Shown one piece after another: positions 6,854-14,477 of a DNA stretch of 27,551 bases. Within the stretch, counting starts at the first letter, position 1, and every line of letters starts with the position of its first letter. Origin of the DNA: Bacillota bacterium (GTDB taxonomy: Bacteria > Bacillota > Dehalobacteriia > UBA4068); assembly GCA_030528765.1 (NCBI GenBank), contig JAUMYD010000004.1:1-27551 (forward strand). Reading direction: 5' to 3'. Position numbers and translations under genes: made by a program. The notes below the pieces were generated by a model. That model ran no database searches. It was not told where the DNA came from and saw nothing but the letters and a program-made list of their open reading frames with translations.

Positions 6854-8262
6854 CTCAGGGAAAGGCCAAAAAACAAACCCCCAAGAAGGATGCAGGCGAT
6901 AGCCGGCGGAGCCAGATACTTGATCAGAAAAGACCATAGCCCAGCCCAGGAAAAAGAAAATTTTCCTTGCTGACGGATCTCCCGGCAGGCAGAATCCGTT
7001 CCCCACACCCAGCCCACAAACAGGCAGGAAGCCAAAGCAGCCAAGGGGATCGCCAGCCTGTCTGCCAGCAGCTCAATGAACTCTGCCAGGGATACAGGGT
7101 AAACCCCCCCGGAATCAAACCAGAAAAACCGAAGCGGCAGTGCTGCGGCAGAGCCACCATAGGAAAGCGTGTAAGCCATGCCCAGCAAAAAGATCAGCGC
7201 AGTGCTGCTGCGGATCGCCAGCCGGCGGGGAAGCCCCCATTCTTCCGAAAGGAAAGAAACAATCGCCTCCATCAGCGAAACAGAGGAGGTCAGAGCTGCA
7301 AAAAAAAGCAGTATGTAAAAGAGCAAGCCAGCATAGACACCGCCCGGCATGCCGGAAAAAACAGTGGCCAGCGCGGTGAAGGTAAAACTCCCCCCTTCAC
7401 CCATGGATATCTGCGGTGTAGCAAAAACAGCAGGCACAACAATGGCGGCAGACAGAAAAGCTACCAAAGTATCGAGCCCGGTAATAGCCCAGACACTGCG
7501 CAGCAGATTCTCTCCGGAAGAAAGATAGGAACCATAAGTCACCATCACTGACATACCCAGAGACAGTGAGAAAAAACATTGCCCCAGCGCAGAAAGCAGT
7601 GTTGAGGCATTCAGCTTGCTGAAATCTACAGAAAAAAGAAAACGAAGCCCCTCCTCTGCGCCCGGCAGAGAGAGCGTGGCAAAGGCCAGAACAAACAGGA
7701 AAAGCAAAAGCAGGGGCATGGCCAGGGCATTGAATTTTTCAATGCCTCCGCGGACCCCTCCGGAGAGTACAAACGCAGTAAGCAGCATAAAAATCAGCGG
7801 AAAAAGCAGGGCCCCCTCCCAAGGGAAGCCTTCTCCCTGACCGGTCAGTTCCGCAAAGTAAGCGGAAGGATCGGCAAAAACCAGCTCTGGCTCCCGGAGA
7901 TAGGCAATGACATAAGCCAGCACCCAGCCGCCGACCTCTGCATAATAAAGCATAACGATCAGGCTGCTGAACACCCCTAAAAAGCCGACCCAAGCCCAGC
8001 CCTTTCTCAGATGCCGAAAAGCAGCTACACAATTTTTCTGCGCAGCCCGGCCCACAGCAAACTCCCCCAGCATCAAAACAAGCCCCAGAAGCAGCGTGAC
8101 CAGCAAATAAAGCAGGCAAAATATCCCGCCGCCGCCCGTATATGCTTTCCCTGGGAATTTCCAGATCGTACCCAACCCTACGGCAGAACCGGCAGCAGCC
8201 AGGATAAACCCCTGATTGGAGGACCAGCAGCCTCTTTGAATGTTTTTCCTTTCTTTTGCCAT
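6850..8262 (-). CDS. Sodium:neurotransmitter symporter family (NSS/SNF) transporter
   Basis: This 470-residue inner-membrane transporter has about 11-12 hydrophobic helices. The N-terminus carries the NSS signature: SSNQGFILAAAGSAVGLGT, then IWKFPGKAYTGGGG. This is a variant of the usual GNIWRFP...NGGG motif that lines the sodium and substrate sites. Family members import amino acids with Na+; the substrate here is unknown. The start is ATG 8262, preceded by AGGGG at proper distance. The frame stays open a further 60 codons upstream but has no ribosome site there, and that part runs into the tetR promoter. It is divergent from the TetR gene and overlaps the TSCPD gene tail to tail. Confidence 0.9.
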   Translation of the reverse strand: MAKERKNIQRGCWSSNQGFILAAAGSAVGLGTIWKFPGKAYTGGGGIFCLLYLLVTLLLGLVLMLGEFAVGRAAQKNCVAAFRHLRKGWAWVGFLGVFSSLIVMLYYAEVGGWVLAYVIAYLREPELVFADPSAYFAELTGQGEGFPWEGALLFPLIFMLLTAFVLSGGVRGGIEKFNALAMPLLLLFLFVLAFATLSLPGAEEGLRFLFSVDFSKLNASTLLSALGQCFFSLSLGMSVMVTYGSYLSSGENLLRSVWAITGLDTLVAFLSAAIVVPAVFATPQISMGEGGSFTFTALATVFSGMPGGVYAGLLFYILLFFAALTSSVSLMEAIVSFLSEEWGLPRRLAIRSSTALIFLLGMAYTLSYGGSAAALPLRFFWFDSGGVYPVSLAEFIELLADRLAIPLAALASCLFVGWVWGTDSACREIRQQGKFSFSWAGLWSFLIKYLAPPAIACILLGGLFFGLSLS

Positions 8263-8326
8263 AAGACCCCTGCCTTTTCTGTGCTTTCTTGATCTTATGC
8301 GGGAAAAATTGTTTTCATCCCTGATA

Positions 8327-8355
8327 TTGACCAAAAGAAAAAAAACAACTATAAT
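8327..8355 (+). promoter_or_regulatory. Promoter of TetR regulator
   Basis: TTGACC (8327-8332), a 17-base spacer and TATAAT (8350-8355), about 50 bases before the ATG. It lies in the 142-bp divergent interval shared with the symporter, so a regulator bound here could control both genes. Confidence 0.75.
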
Positions 8356-8404
8356 TTTATTTAAGTACTTGCTTGGCTGCAATATGCAACAGAAAGGTAT
8401 GAAT

Positions 8405-9076
8405 ATGACGGAACAAAGCAGCGGCACCACACGCCGACACAATTACATTAAAACCAAAGATGTCATTTATAAAACGATGATGAAAATGCTGCGTGAGGAC
8501 AGCTACGAGAATCTTACCGTCCGGAACATCGCAGAAACCGCCGGAATTTCCATTGGCACATTCTATCATTATTTTAATGGAAAGGATGAGCTGCTCTCTT
8601 ATTATTTGCGAAAGGTTTTTGATATTGACACCGTGCGGGAAGAGGTGGCAGCAGACGGAGACGTCAAAGCAGAACTGCTGCAGGTCTATGAGATCTACCT
8701 GGGCTATTTCAAAGAAGCCGGCGTGGAATACATCTCCAATTTTTATAATTCCAGAAACCAATACCTGAACACCCGCCGCCGGATCGGCCAGGCGGATGTG
8801 ATTCAGGATCAGGCTGCGGCTCTGGTTATGGAGCTGCTGATTTCTGCCCAATATAACGGTTATATCCCCCTGGGAACTGATATTGAGGAATGCACCAACG
8901 ATCTCTGTGTGATCACAAAAGGCGTGGTGATGGATTGGTGCCTGAATCAAGGAAACACGGATATCATCGCCCACATCCGAAAGATGATCGGCATTTATAT
9001 TGATAGCCTGCTCACTCCAGCTTATCACCAGCGCTTCGATAAGCGTCCCAGCCTGTTGGATGGTCAGGAGCGCTGA
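8405..9076 (+). CDS. TetR/AcrR-family transcriptional regulator
   Basis: This 223-residue regulator has a clear N-terminal TetR DNA-binding domain (about residues 14-62: KDVIYKTMMKMLREDSYENL, then VRNIAETAGISIGTFYHYF). The ligand-binding half is helical and of TetR C-terminal type; I cannot name its ligand. The start is ATG 8405, with AAAGG seven bases upstream. An ATG at 8384 has no ribosome site. The divergent symporter gene is the natural candidate target, and autoregulation is common in this arrangement. A terminator follows directly. Confidence 0.9.
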   Translation: MTEQSSGTTRRHNYIKTKDVIYKTMMKMLREDSYENLTVRNIAETAGISIGTFYHYFNGKDELLSYYLRKVFDIDTVREEVAADGDVKAELLQVYEIYLGYFKEAGVEYISNFYNSRNQYLNTRRRIGQADVIQDQAAALVMELLISAQYNGYIPLGTDIEECTNDLCVITKGVVMDWCLNQGNTDIIAHIRKMIGIYIDSLLTPAYHQRFDKRPSLLDGQER

Positions 9077-9097
9077 TCCCCACGATTACAACAGATG

Positions 9098-9138
9098 ACC
9101 CGCTGCGCCGAAAAGGCTCTTCAGCGGGTTTTCTTTTC
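9098..9138 (+). terminator. Terminator after TetR gene
   Basis: The stem ACCCGCTG (9098-9105) pairs with CAGCGGGT (9122-9129) and is followed by TTTCTTTT, an intrinsic terminator 20 bases past the TetR stop. Confidence 0.8.
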
Positions 9139-9218
9139 CATGAACCGGGAAAGGCTTCCCGGGAACCCAAAAAGCCCTTTCTCCATATAAATAATGAAAA
9201 TGATTTTTCGAAAACCCA

Positions 9219-9247
9219 TTGCTAAATTTTTTCAAAAATGCTATTCT
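9219..9247 (+). promoter_or_regulatory. Promoter of glutamine synthetase gene
   Basis: TTGCTA (9219-9224), 17 bases, TATTCT (9242-9247), about 50 bases before the glnA ATG. No GlnR/TnrA-type TGTNA-N7-TNACA site was found around it, so nitrogen control, if any, is by another route. Confidence 0.6.
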
Positions 9248-9296
9248 AATTATACAGGTGCATTTCATAAAATAAGCATTTCAAAGGAGATACACT

Positions 9297-10727
9297 ATGT
9301 TCAAGACTTTGGAAGATGTACAAAAATATTGCGCAGAAAACCAAATCGTGATGGTCGATTTCAAGATGATCGACCTGGATGGCCGGTGGCGCCATATCAC
9401 CATCCCCATCGAACGCTTCACTGAAGACACTATGGAATACGGCATCGGCTTTGATGGCTCCAACTACGGCTATGCACCCGTAGAAAACAGTGACATGGTC
9501 TTCATTCCTGATCTGAGCAGCGCCGCCATTGACCCCTTCATGGAAGTTCCCACCCTGACCATGATCGGCGATGTGAAGATCATTGCTCAGCCCAGCAACA
9601 AGGATTTCGATCAGTATCCCCGCAATGTGGTCAAGCACGCTGAAGAATATATGCGGGAAGCCGGCATCGCCGATGAAATGATGATCGGCCCGGAATTCGA
9701 ATTCCACGTATTTGACCGCGCCGCTTATCAGGTGCAGGCTGAAAATACTTTCTATCAGCTGGATTCCACTGAAGCACAGTGGCATTCCGGTGCGGAAGGC
9801 CCCAACAATGGTTACCATGTGGGCAGCAAAGACGGTTATCACATCTGCGCACCCAAGGATGTAGCACAGGATCTGCGCAGCCGTATCTGCCTGAAATTGG
9901 CGGAACGCGGTGTGGCCATCAAATATCATCACATGGAAGTGGGCAACCCTGGCCAGATGGAGATCGAAGTCGAGCTGGGCACCCTCTCGCAGATGGCTGA
10001 CGCCACCATGCTCATCAAATACATGGTCAAGAATGAAGCTGTCCGCGAAGGCCGCACCGCCACTTTCATGCCCAAGCCCGTTTATGCACAGGCCGGTAAC
10101 GGCATGCATGTTCATATGCTGCTGATGAAAGACGGCAAGCCCCTGTTCTATGACGCAAACGGCTATGCCGGCCTCAGCGAAACCGCTATGTTCTTCATGG
10201 GCGGCCTGCTGAAACATGCGCCCTCTCTCTGCGCATTTACCAACCCCACCACCAACTCCTACAAGCGTCTGGTTCCCGGCTTTGAGGCTCCCGTGACCAT
10301 CGGTTACGCCACCTCCAACCGAAGTGCTGTTATCCGCATCCCCGCCTACGCAAAATCTCCCAGCAGCAAACGCTTTGAGCTGCGTTCCCCGGATGCTACC
10401 TGCAACCCCTACTTCACCTATGCCGCCATCCTGATGGCCGGTATCGACGGCATCAAGAACCGCATCGATCCCTCCGCCAATGGCTGGGGCCCCTACGATT
10501 TCAACCTCTTCACCCTGCCCAAGGAAGAGCTGGCAAAGATCCAGTCCCTGCCCAGCACCCTGGAAGGCGCTCTGCAGGCTCTGGAAGCTGACCATGAATA
10601 CCTGCTGGCTGGCGGCGTTTTCCCCAAACGCCTCATCGAGATCTGGATCGACCGCAAACGTGCAGAAGGCCGCAAGATCGAACAGATCCCCCATCCCGCA
10701 GAATTCGCAGCTTACTACGATCTGTAA
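9297..10727 (+). CDS. glnA: Type I glutamine synthetase
   Basis: This 476-residue enzyme makes glutamine from glutamate, ammonia and ATP as a cytoplasmic dodecamer. The beta-grasp N-terminal domain (about 12-100) includes EYGIGFDGSNYGY. The catalytic domain shows the metal-binding IGPEFEFHVFD (from about 128), NGMHVHMLL (about 265-273), and NRSAVIRIPAY with the arginine-rich substrate site. The position of the adenylylated tyrosine of GSI-beta enzymes reads NLFTLP, with Phe405 instead of Tyr, so control by adenylylation is not expected. AAAGGAGA precedes the ATG at 9297. The gene is monocistronic, with its own promoter and a strong terminator. Codon choice is strongly biased to CTG, CCC and ATC, suggesting high expression. 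Confidence 0.96.
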   Translation: MFKTLEDVQKYCAENQIVMVDFKMIDLDGRWRHITIPIERFTEDTMEYGIGFDGSNYGYAPVENSDMVFIPDLSSAAIDPFMEVPTLTMIGDVKIIAQPSNKDFDQYPRNVVKHAEEYMREAGIADEMMIGPEFEFHVFDRAAYQVQAENTFYQLDSTEAQWHSGAEGPNNGYHVGSKDGYHICAPKDVAQDLRSRICLKLAERGVAIKYHHMEVGNPGQMEIEVELGTLSQMADATMLIKYMVKNEAVREGRTATFMPKPVYAQAGNGMHVHMLLMKDGKPLFYDANGYAGLSETAMFFMGGLLKHAPSLCAFTNPTTNSYKRLVPGFEAPVTIGYATSNRSAVIRIPAYAKSPSSKRFELRSPDATCNPYFTYAAILMAGIDGIKNRIDPSANGWGPYDFNLFTLPKEELAKIQSLPSTLEGALQALEADHEYLLAGGVFPKRLIEIWIDRKRAEGRKIEQIPHPAEFAAYYDL

Positions 10728-10749
10728 TCTTTATACGGATAGAAAACCT

Positions 10750-10787
10750 AAAGCGGACAGCCAAAGCAGCTGTCCGCTTTTTTGTAT
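10750..10787 (+). terminator. Terminator of glutamine synthetase gene
   Basis: The 12-bp stem AAAGCGGACAGC (10750-10761) pairs with GCTGTCCGCTTT (10769-10780) and is followed by TTTG. It is a strong intrinsic terminator just past glnA. Bases 10790-10947, between this and the glmS terminator, hold nothing convincing. Confidence 0.93.
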
Positions 10788-10947
10788 TTCCGTGGGTCTT
10801 TCTGAAAATAAGCGCATTCGCAAATCCGTCTGCGGATGCTGAAAATATCGCATCTGCTTCAGGATCTCCATAGATGGCAGCCGCAAAAATGCAATACAAG
10901 CCAAAGCGAAAAATATTATCCAAACCCAGTTTACCCCTTTTTATGTG

Positions 10948-10991
10948 AAACAAAGATCCCCTCCTCCCGGCAATCGCCGGAAAGAGGGGAT
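10948..10991 (-). terminator. Terminator of the cda-glm cluster
   Basis: GATCCCCTC (10955-10963) pairs with GAGGGGAT (10984-10991) around an inner CCGGC/GCCGG stem. On the minus strand CTTTGTTTC follows. This ends transcription about 45 bases after the glmS stop. Confidence 0.8.
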
Positions 10992-11033
10992 TCTGCTTTA
11001 TCCTGATTTGATTTCGAAGCGCAGAAGCCCGGC

Positions 11034-12863
11034 TTACAAAACCGTAACGCTTTTCGCCAGGTTGCGGGGCTGATCCACATTACAATCCTTCACCACCGCG
11101 CAGTAATAGGCAAAGAGCTGCATGGGGATGACAGAAAGAATAGGTGCCAGATGCTCGTCGATCTGGGGCAGGAAGAGGGTGGTATCGCAGACCTTAGAGA
11201 CGGCCTCATTCTCCTCCATGGTCACGCCGATGACAAAAGCATCCCGGGATTGCAGCTCCTGAATGTTACTGATCATCTTCGCCTGCAGGGCAGACTGGGT
11301 GGTCAGCGCCAGCACCACCACATCTTTTTCGATCAGGGCAATGGTGCCATGCTTCAGTTCACCGGCAGCATAGGCCTCCGCATGGATATAGGAGATCTCC
11401 TTCAGCTTCAGGGCACCCTCCAGAGCCACGCAGTGGTCCATACCCCGGCCAATGAAGAAGGCGCTGCTTTGATCCTTCATGCGCAGGGAAAGCTCCTTCG
11501 CCCGGGCATCATTCATATCAATGGCCAGCTGGGCTGCTTCCGGAACACGATACAGCTGAGAGATCAGGGAACGCAGCTCATCATGATCCGACTTGCCCAT
11601 GTGCTGCGCCAGATAGAAGGTGAGCATGTAGATCACCATCAGCTGGGTGATATAGGCCTTGGTGGAAGCCACGGCGATCTCCGGGCCGGCCCAGGTATAC
11701 AGCACATAATCCGCTTCCCGGGCGATAGTGCTGTCCACCACATTGCAGATGGCAACGATCTTCGAGCCACGTTTCCGGCATTCGCGCAGGGCGATCAGGG
11801 TATCCAGGGTCTCCCCGGACTGGCTGATGATGATGGAAAGGGTATGCCGATCCACCAGCGGATCCCGGGTCTGGAATTCGGAAGCCACATCCACCTCCAC
11901 GGGCAGGCGCAGCATCTTTTCCATAATATTTTTGCCCACCAGGCCGGCATGATAAGCCGTACCGCAGGCTACGATGGCGATCTTCTGAATGCTCTTCAGA
12001 TATTCCGGGGAGAAATCCAGCTCTTTCAGATCCACAGCAGAGGCATCCCCGGAAATACGCCCCTTCAGTGTCTGGCCCAGTGCCCAGGGCTGCTCATTGA
12101 TCTCCTTGAGCATGAAGTGCTCATAGCCGCCCTTTTGGGCAGCACCGCGGTCCCAATCAATGTGATGGATCTCCCGCTGAATCCGCTTGCCATCATTATA
12201 CAGGGTGACCCCCTCTTCTGTAATAAGGGCGATATCCCCGTTCTGCAGGATCAGCACATCTCTGGTGTACTGAATCAGGGCTGCCATATCGCTGGCGAAG
12301 AAATACTCCCCTTCCCCCAGGCCGATGATAAGCGGATTGTCCCGGCGGGCAGCTACCAGCTTGCGGGGCTCGTGCTTGCACAGAGCCACTGTAGCGTAGG
12401 AGCCCTGCAGGCGTTCCACGGTTCTGGTCATGGCTTCCACCAGGTCCCCACAGTAGTAATGCTCCATCAGGTGGGGCAAGACCTCTGTATCCGTCTGGGA
12501 AGCAAAGACATGTCCCTGCCCGGTCAGCCACTCCCGCAGCTCCACATAGTTTTCAATGATGACGTTATGCACCATGGCGATCTCATTTTTGCAATCCAGA
12601 TGCGGATGGGAATTGATATCCGAGGGGCGGCCATGGGTTGCCCAGCGGGTATGGCCAATGCCGATGGTGGCACTTCCGATCTCGCCGCCGATGCGCTCCT
12701 CCAGCATAGCGATTTTGCCCTGGCTGCGGATGAGACGAATCTCATCGTTTTCCAGAACAGCAACGCCTGCCGAATCATAGCCCCGATATTCCTGAGCTTT
12801 TAATCCCTCCAAAAGAATGGGTACAGCCAAACGGGGACCGATATAACCAATGATTCCGCACAT
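11034..12863 (-). CDS. glmS: Glutamine-fructose-6-phosphate aminotransferase (isomerizing)
   Basis: This 609-residue enzyme converts fructose-6-P and glutamine to glucosamine-6-P, the first committed step to UDP-GlcNAc. The glutaminase domain begins MCGIIGYIG, with Cys2 as nucleophile, and contains HTRWATHG. Two SIS domains follow, with SQSGETLDTL and the sugar-binding loops. The C-terminus DQPRNLAKSVTVL is the family's hallmark. The start is ATG 12863 with AGGAGG upstream; an open extension of 22 codons is not needed. It is the last gene of the cdaA-cdaR-FAD-glmM-glmS cluster, 142 bases after glmM, with a possible own promoter. No glmS ribozyme core was recognised in that leader. Confidence 0.97.
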   Translation of the reverse strand: MCGIIGYIGPRLAVPILLEGLKAQEYRGYDSAGVAVLENDEIRLIRSQGKIAMLEERIGGEIGSATIGIGHTRWATHGRPSDINSHPHLDCKNEIAMVHNVIIENYVELREWLTGQGHVFASQTDTEVLPHLMEHYYCGDLVEAMTRTVERLQGSYATVALCKHEPRKLVAARRDNPLIIGLGEGEYFFASDMAALIQYTRDVLILQNGDIALITEEGVTLYNDGKRIQREIHHIDWDRGAAQKGGYEHFMLKEINEQPWALGQTLKGRISGDASAVDLKELDFSPEYLKSIQKIAIVACGTAYHAGLVGKNIMEKMLRLPVEVDVASEFQTRDPLVDRHTLSIIISQSGETLDTLIALRECRKRGSKIVAICNVVDSTIAREADYVLYTWAGPEIAVASTKAYITQLMVIYMLTFYLAQHMGKSDHDELRSLISQLYRVPEAAQLAIDMNDARAKELSLRMKDQSSAFFIGRGMDHCVALEGALKLKEISYIHAEAYAAGELKHGTIALIEKDVVVLALTTQSALQAKMISNIQELQSRDAFVIGVTMEENEAVSKVCDTTLFLPQIDEHLAPILSVIPMQLFAYYCAVVKDCNVDQPRNLAKSVTVL

Positions 12864-12955
12864 ATTGACCTCCTGAAAATGTAGTGACTTATCCCTGCCG
12901 GAAATCCCACTTTGCAAAAGCAGGGACAATGCCCTTCCATGCAGTTCTTATAAAT

Positions 12956-12983
12956 ATTATAGATTCGCCCCTATGCAGTCTAA
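12956..12983 (-). promoter_or_regulatory. Possible internal promoter of glmS
   Basis: On the minus strand a perfect TATAAT (12961-12956) lies about 95 bases before the glmS ATG. The -35 candidate TTAGAC (12983-12978, 16-base spacer) is poor. A 6-bp GC-rich stem (CCCTGC/GCAGGG, about 12894-12925) lies in the leader. It could give glmS expression independent of the cda genes. Confidence 0.4.
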
Positions 12984-13005
12984 GTCCTGCCGGGCTTCTG
13001 CCGGA

Positions 13006-14349
13006 TCAGCCCAGGCGTTCCCCGATCAAGGCAGCCAGATTTTCCACCAGCTGATGCAGCTCCCTCTCGTCATCCCCTTCTGCCATCACGCGGATCAGGG
13101 ATTCCGTGCCGGAGGGGCGGAGCAAAAGCCGGCCTCTTCCCTGCAGCTGCTCTTCCACCCGGTGACGGGCAGCCAGAATATCTGCATCCGTATCGATGCC
13201 ACTCTTATCCTTCACGCGGACATTGATCAAAACCTGCGGCAGGCGCTGCATCACAGCGGCAAGCTGGCTCAGGGGCTGTCGGCGATCCACCAGGATGGCC
13301 AGCAGCTGCAGAGCTGCAACCAGGCCATCACCTGTGCTGTTATAGGCGCTGAGGATGATGTGGCCGGATTGCTCACCGCCCACCACAGCACCGATCTGCA
13401 GCATACGCTCCAGAACATAGCGATCACCCACCTTGGTTTCTTCCGTTGCAATACCCAGCTTTTCCATAGCCAGACGCAGGCCCAGATTGCTCATCTGGGT
13501 AATGACCACACTGTTTGTAGCCAGTTCGTCTCTCTCCTTTAGCCAGGCAGCCACAATGGCGATGATCTGATCCCCATCCACCAGCTGGCCCCGTTCGTCC
13601 ACGGCCAGCATCCGGTCTGCATCGCCATCAAAGGCCAGTCCCAGATCTGCCTTTTCAGCCAGCACCCGTTTCTGCAAATGCTCCATGTGGGTGCTGCCGC
13701 ACTGATCATTGATATTGCAGCCATCCGGCTGGTCGGAAATGGAGATTACCTCTGCACCAAGCTGCCGAAAAGCTTCCGCTGCCACAGCAGCGGTGGCACC
13801 ATTGGAAGCATCCACCACGATACGCAGGCTCTTCAAATCCGGGCTGAGCTGCTGCATCGCCCAATCCCGATACATTTTAGCAGCACCCGGATAGTTTTCG
13901 ATCACGCCGATGTTTCCATCCAGAGCCCGTTTGATCTTCTCCGGGGCATCGATCAGAGCCTCGATCCGGGCTTCCACGCCATCCGGCAGCTTATAGCCCA
14001 GGTTATTAAAAAACTTAATGCCATTATCATGATACGGGTTATGGGAGGCAGAGATCACGGCAGCCGCATCCGCATCCAACAGGCGGGTCAGGGCCGCCAC
14101 ACCGGGTGTAGGGATCACGCCCAGCAACAAAACATCGCAGCCGGAGCTGGCAAAACCAGCTGCCAAAGCCGCTTCCAGCATAGAGCCGGAAATGCGGGTA
14201 TCCTTACCAATGAGCAGCAGGGGCTTTCGGCGGTCACTCTCCTCTGCCAGCACTGCTGCCGCAGCCATACCCAGAGTAAAGGCCATCTCACCGCTGAGAC
14301 CATCATTCACCCGGCCCCGGATCCCGTCTGTTCCAAAATATTTACCCAT
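13006..14349 (-). CDS. glmM: Phosphoglucosamine mutase
   Basis: This 447-residue enzyme interconverts glucosamine-6-P and glucosamine-1-P for peptidoglycan precursor synthesis. It starts MGKYFGTDGIRG. The phosphoserine loop is VISASHNPYHDNG, with Ser102 as the phosphorylated residue. The metal loop is DGDADRM, and the C-terminal phosphate-binding part reads RPSGTESLIRVMAEG. The start is ATG 14349, with GGAGG five bases upstream; the frame extends four codons further without need. GlmM of several Firmicutes binds and inhibits the c-di-AMP cyclase CdaA, and here it lies in the same cluster. It is 128 bases downstream of the FAD dehydrogenase gene. Confidence 0.97.
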   Translation of the reverse strand: MGKYFGTDGIRGRVNDGLSGEMAFTLGMAAAAVLAEESDRRKPLLLIGKDTRISGSMLEAALAAGFASSGCDVLLLGVIPTPGVAALTRLLDADAAAVISASHNPYHDNGIKFFNNLGYKLPDGVEARIEALIDAPEKIKRALDGNIGVIENYPGAAKMYRDWAMQQLSPDLKSLRIVVDASNGATAAVAAEAFRQLGAEVISISDQPDGCNINDQCGSTHMEHLQKRVLAEKADLGLAFDGDADRMLAVDERGQLVDGDQIIAIVAAWLKERDELATNSVVITQMSNLGLRLAMEKLGIATEETKVGDRYVLERMLQIGAVVGGEQSGHIILSAYNSTGDGLVAALQLLAILVDRRQPLSQLAAVMQRLPQVLINVRVKDKSGIDTDADILAARHRVEEQLQGRGRLLLRPSGTESLIRVMAEGDDERELHQLVENLAALIGERLG

Positions 14350-14477
14350 AAAATCCTCCATCCAGGCACAAGCAAAAAAGCACCGTGCCGATCCTATAAT
14401 TTTCTATTCTCGTTTACTTTGTATGCAGAAAGCCCAAAAATCATGGGCATCGCTTCTCCCGAAAAGATGTTCTTCTA

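Noticed and set aside
9246..10694. Long minus-strand frame opposite glutamine synthetase
   Set aside because: Shadow of the highly biased glnA codons, with no ribosome site.
10633..10953. Minus-strand frame starting in the glmS terminator
   Set aside because: It starts at a TTG inside the terminator tail, overlaps the glnA terminator and runs into glnA. The GGAGG before it is the hairpin itself.
11151..12803. Long plus-strand frame opposite glmS
   Set aside because: Shadow frame, no start signals, and glmS is unmistakable.
12864..13005. glmS ribozyme
   Set aside because: The conserved core and cleavage-site sequence were not seen in the leader.
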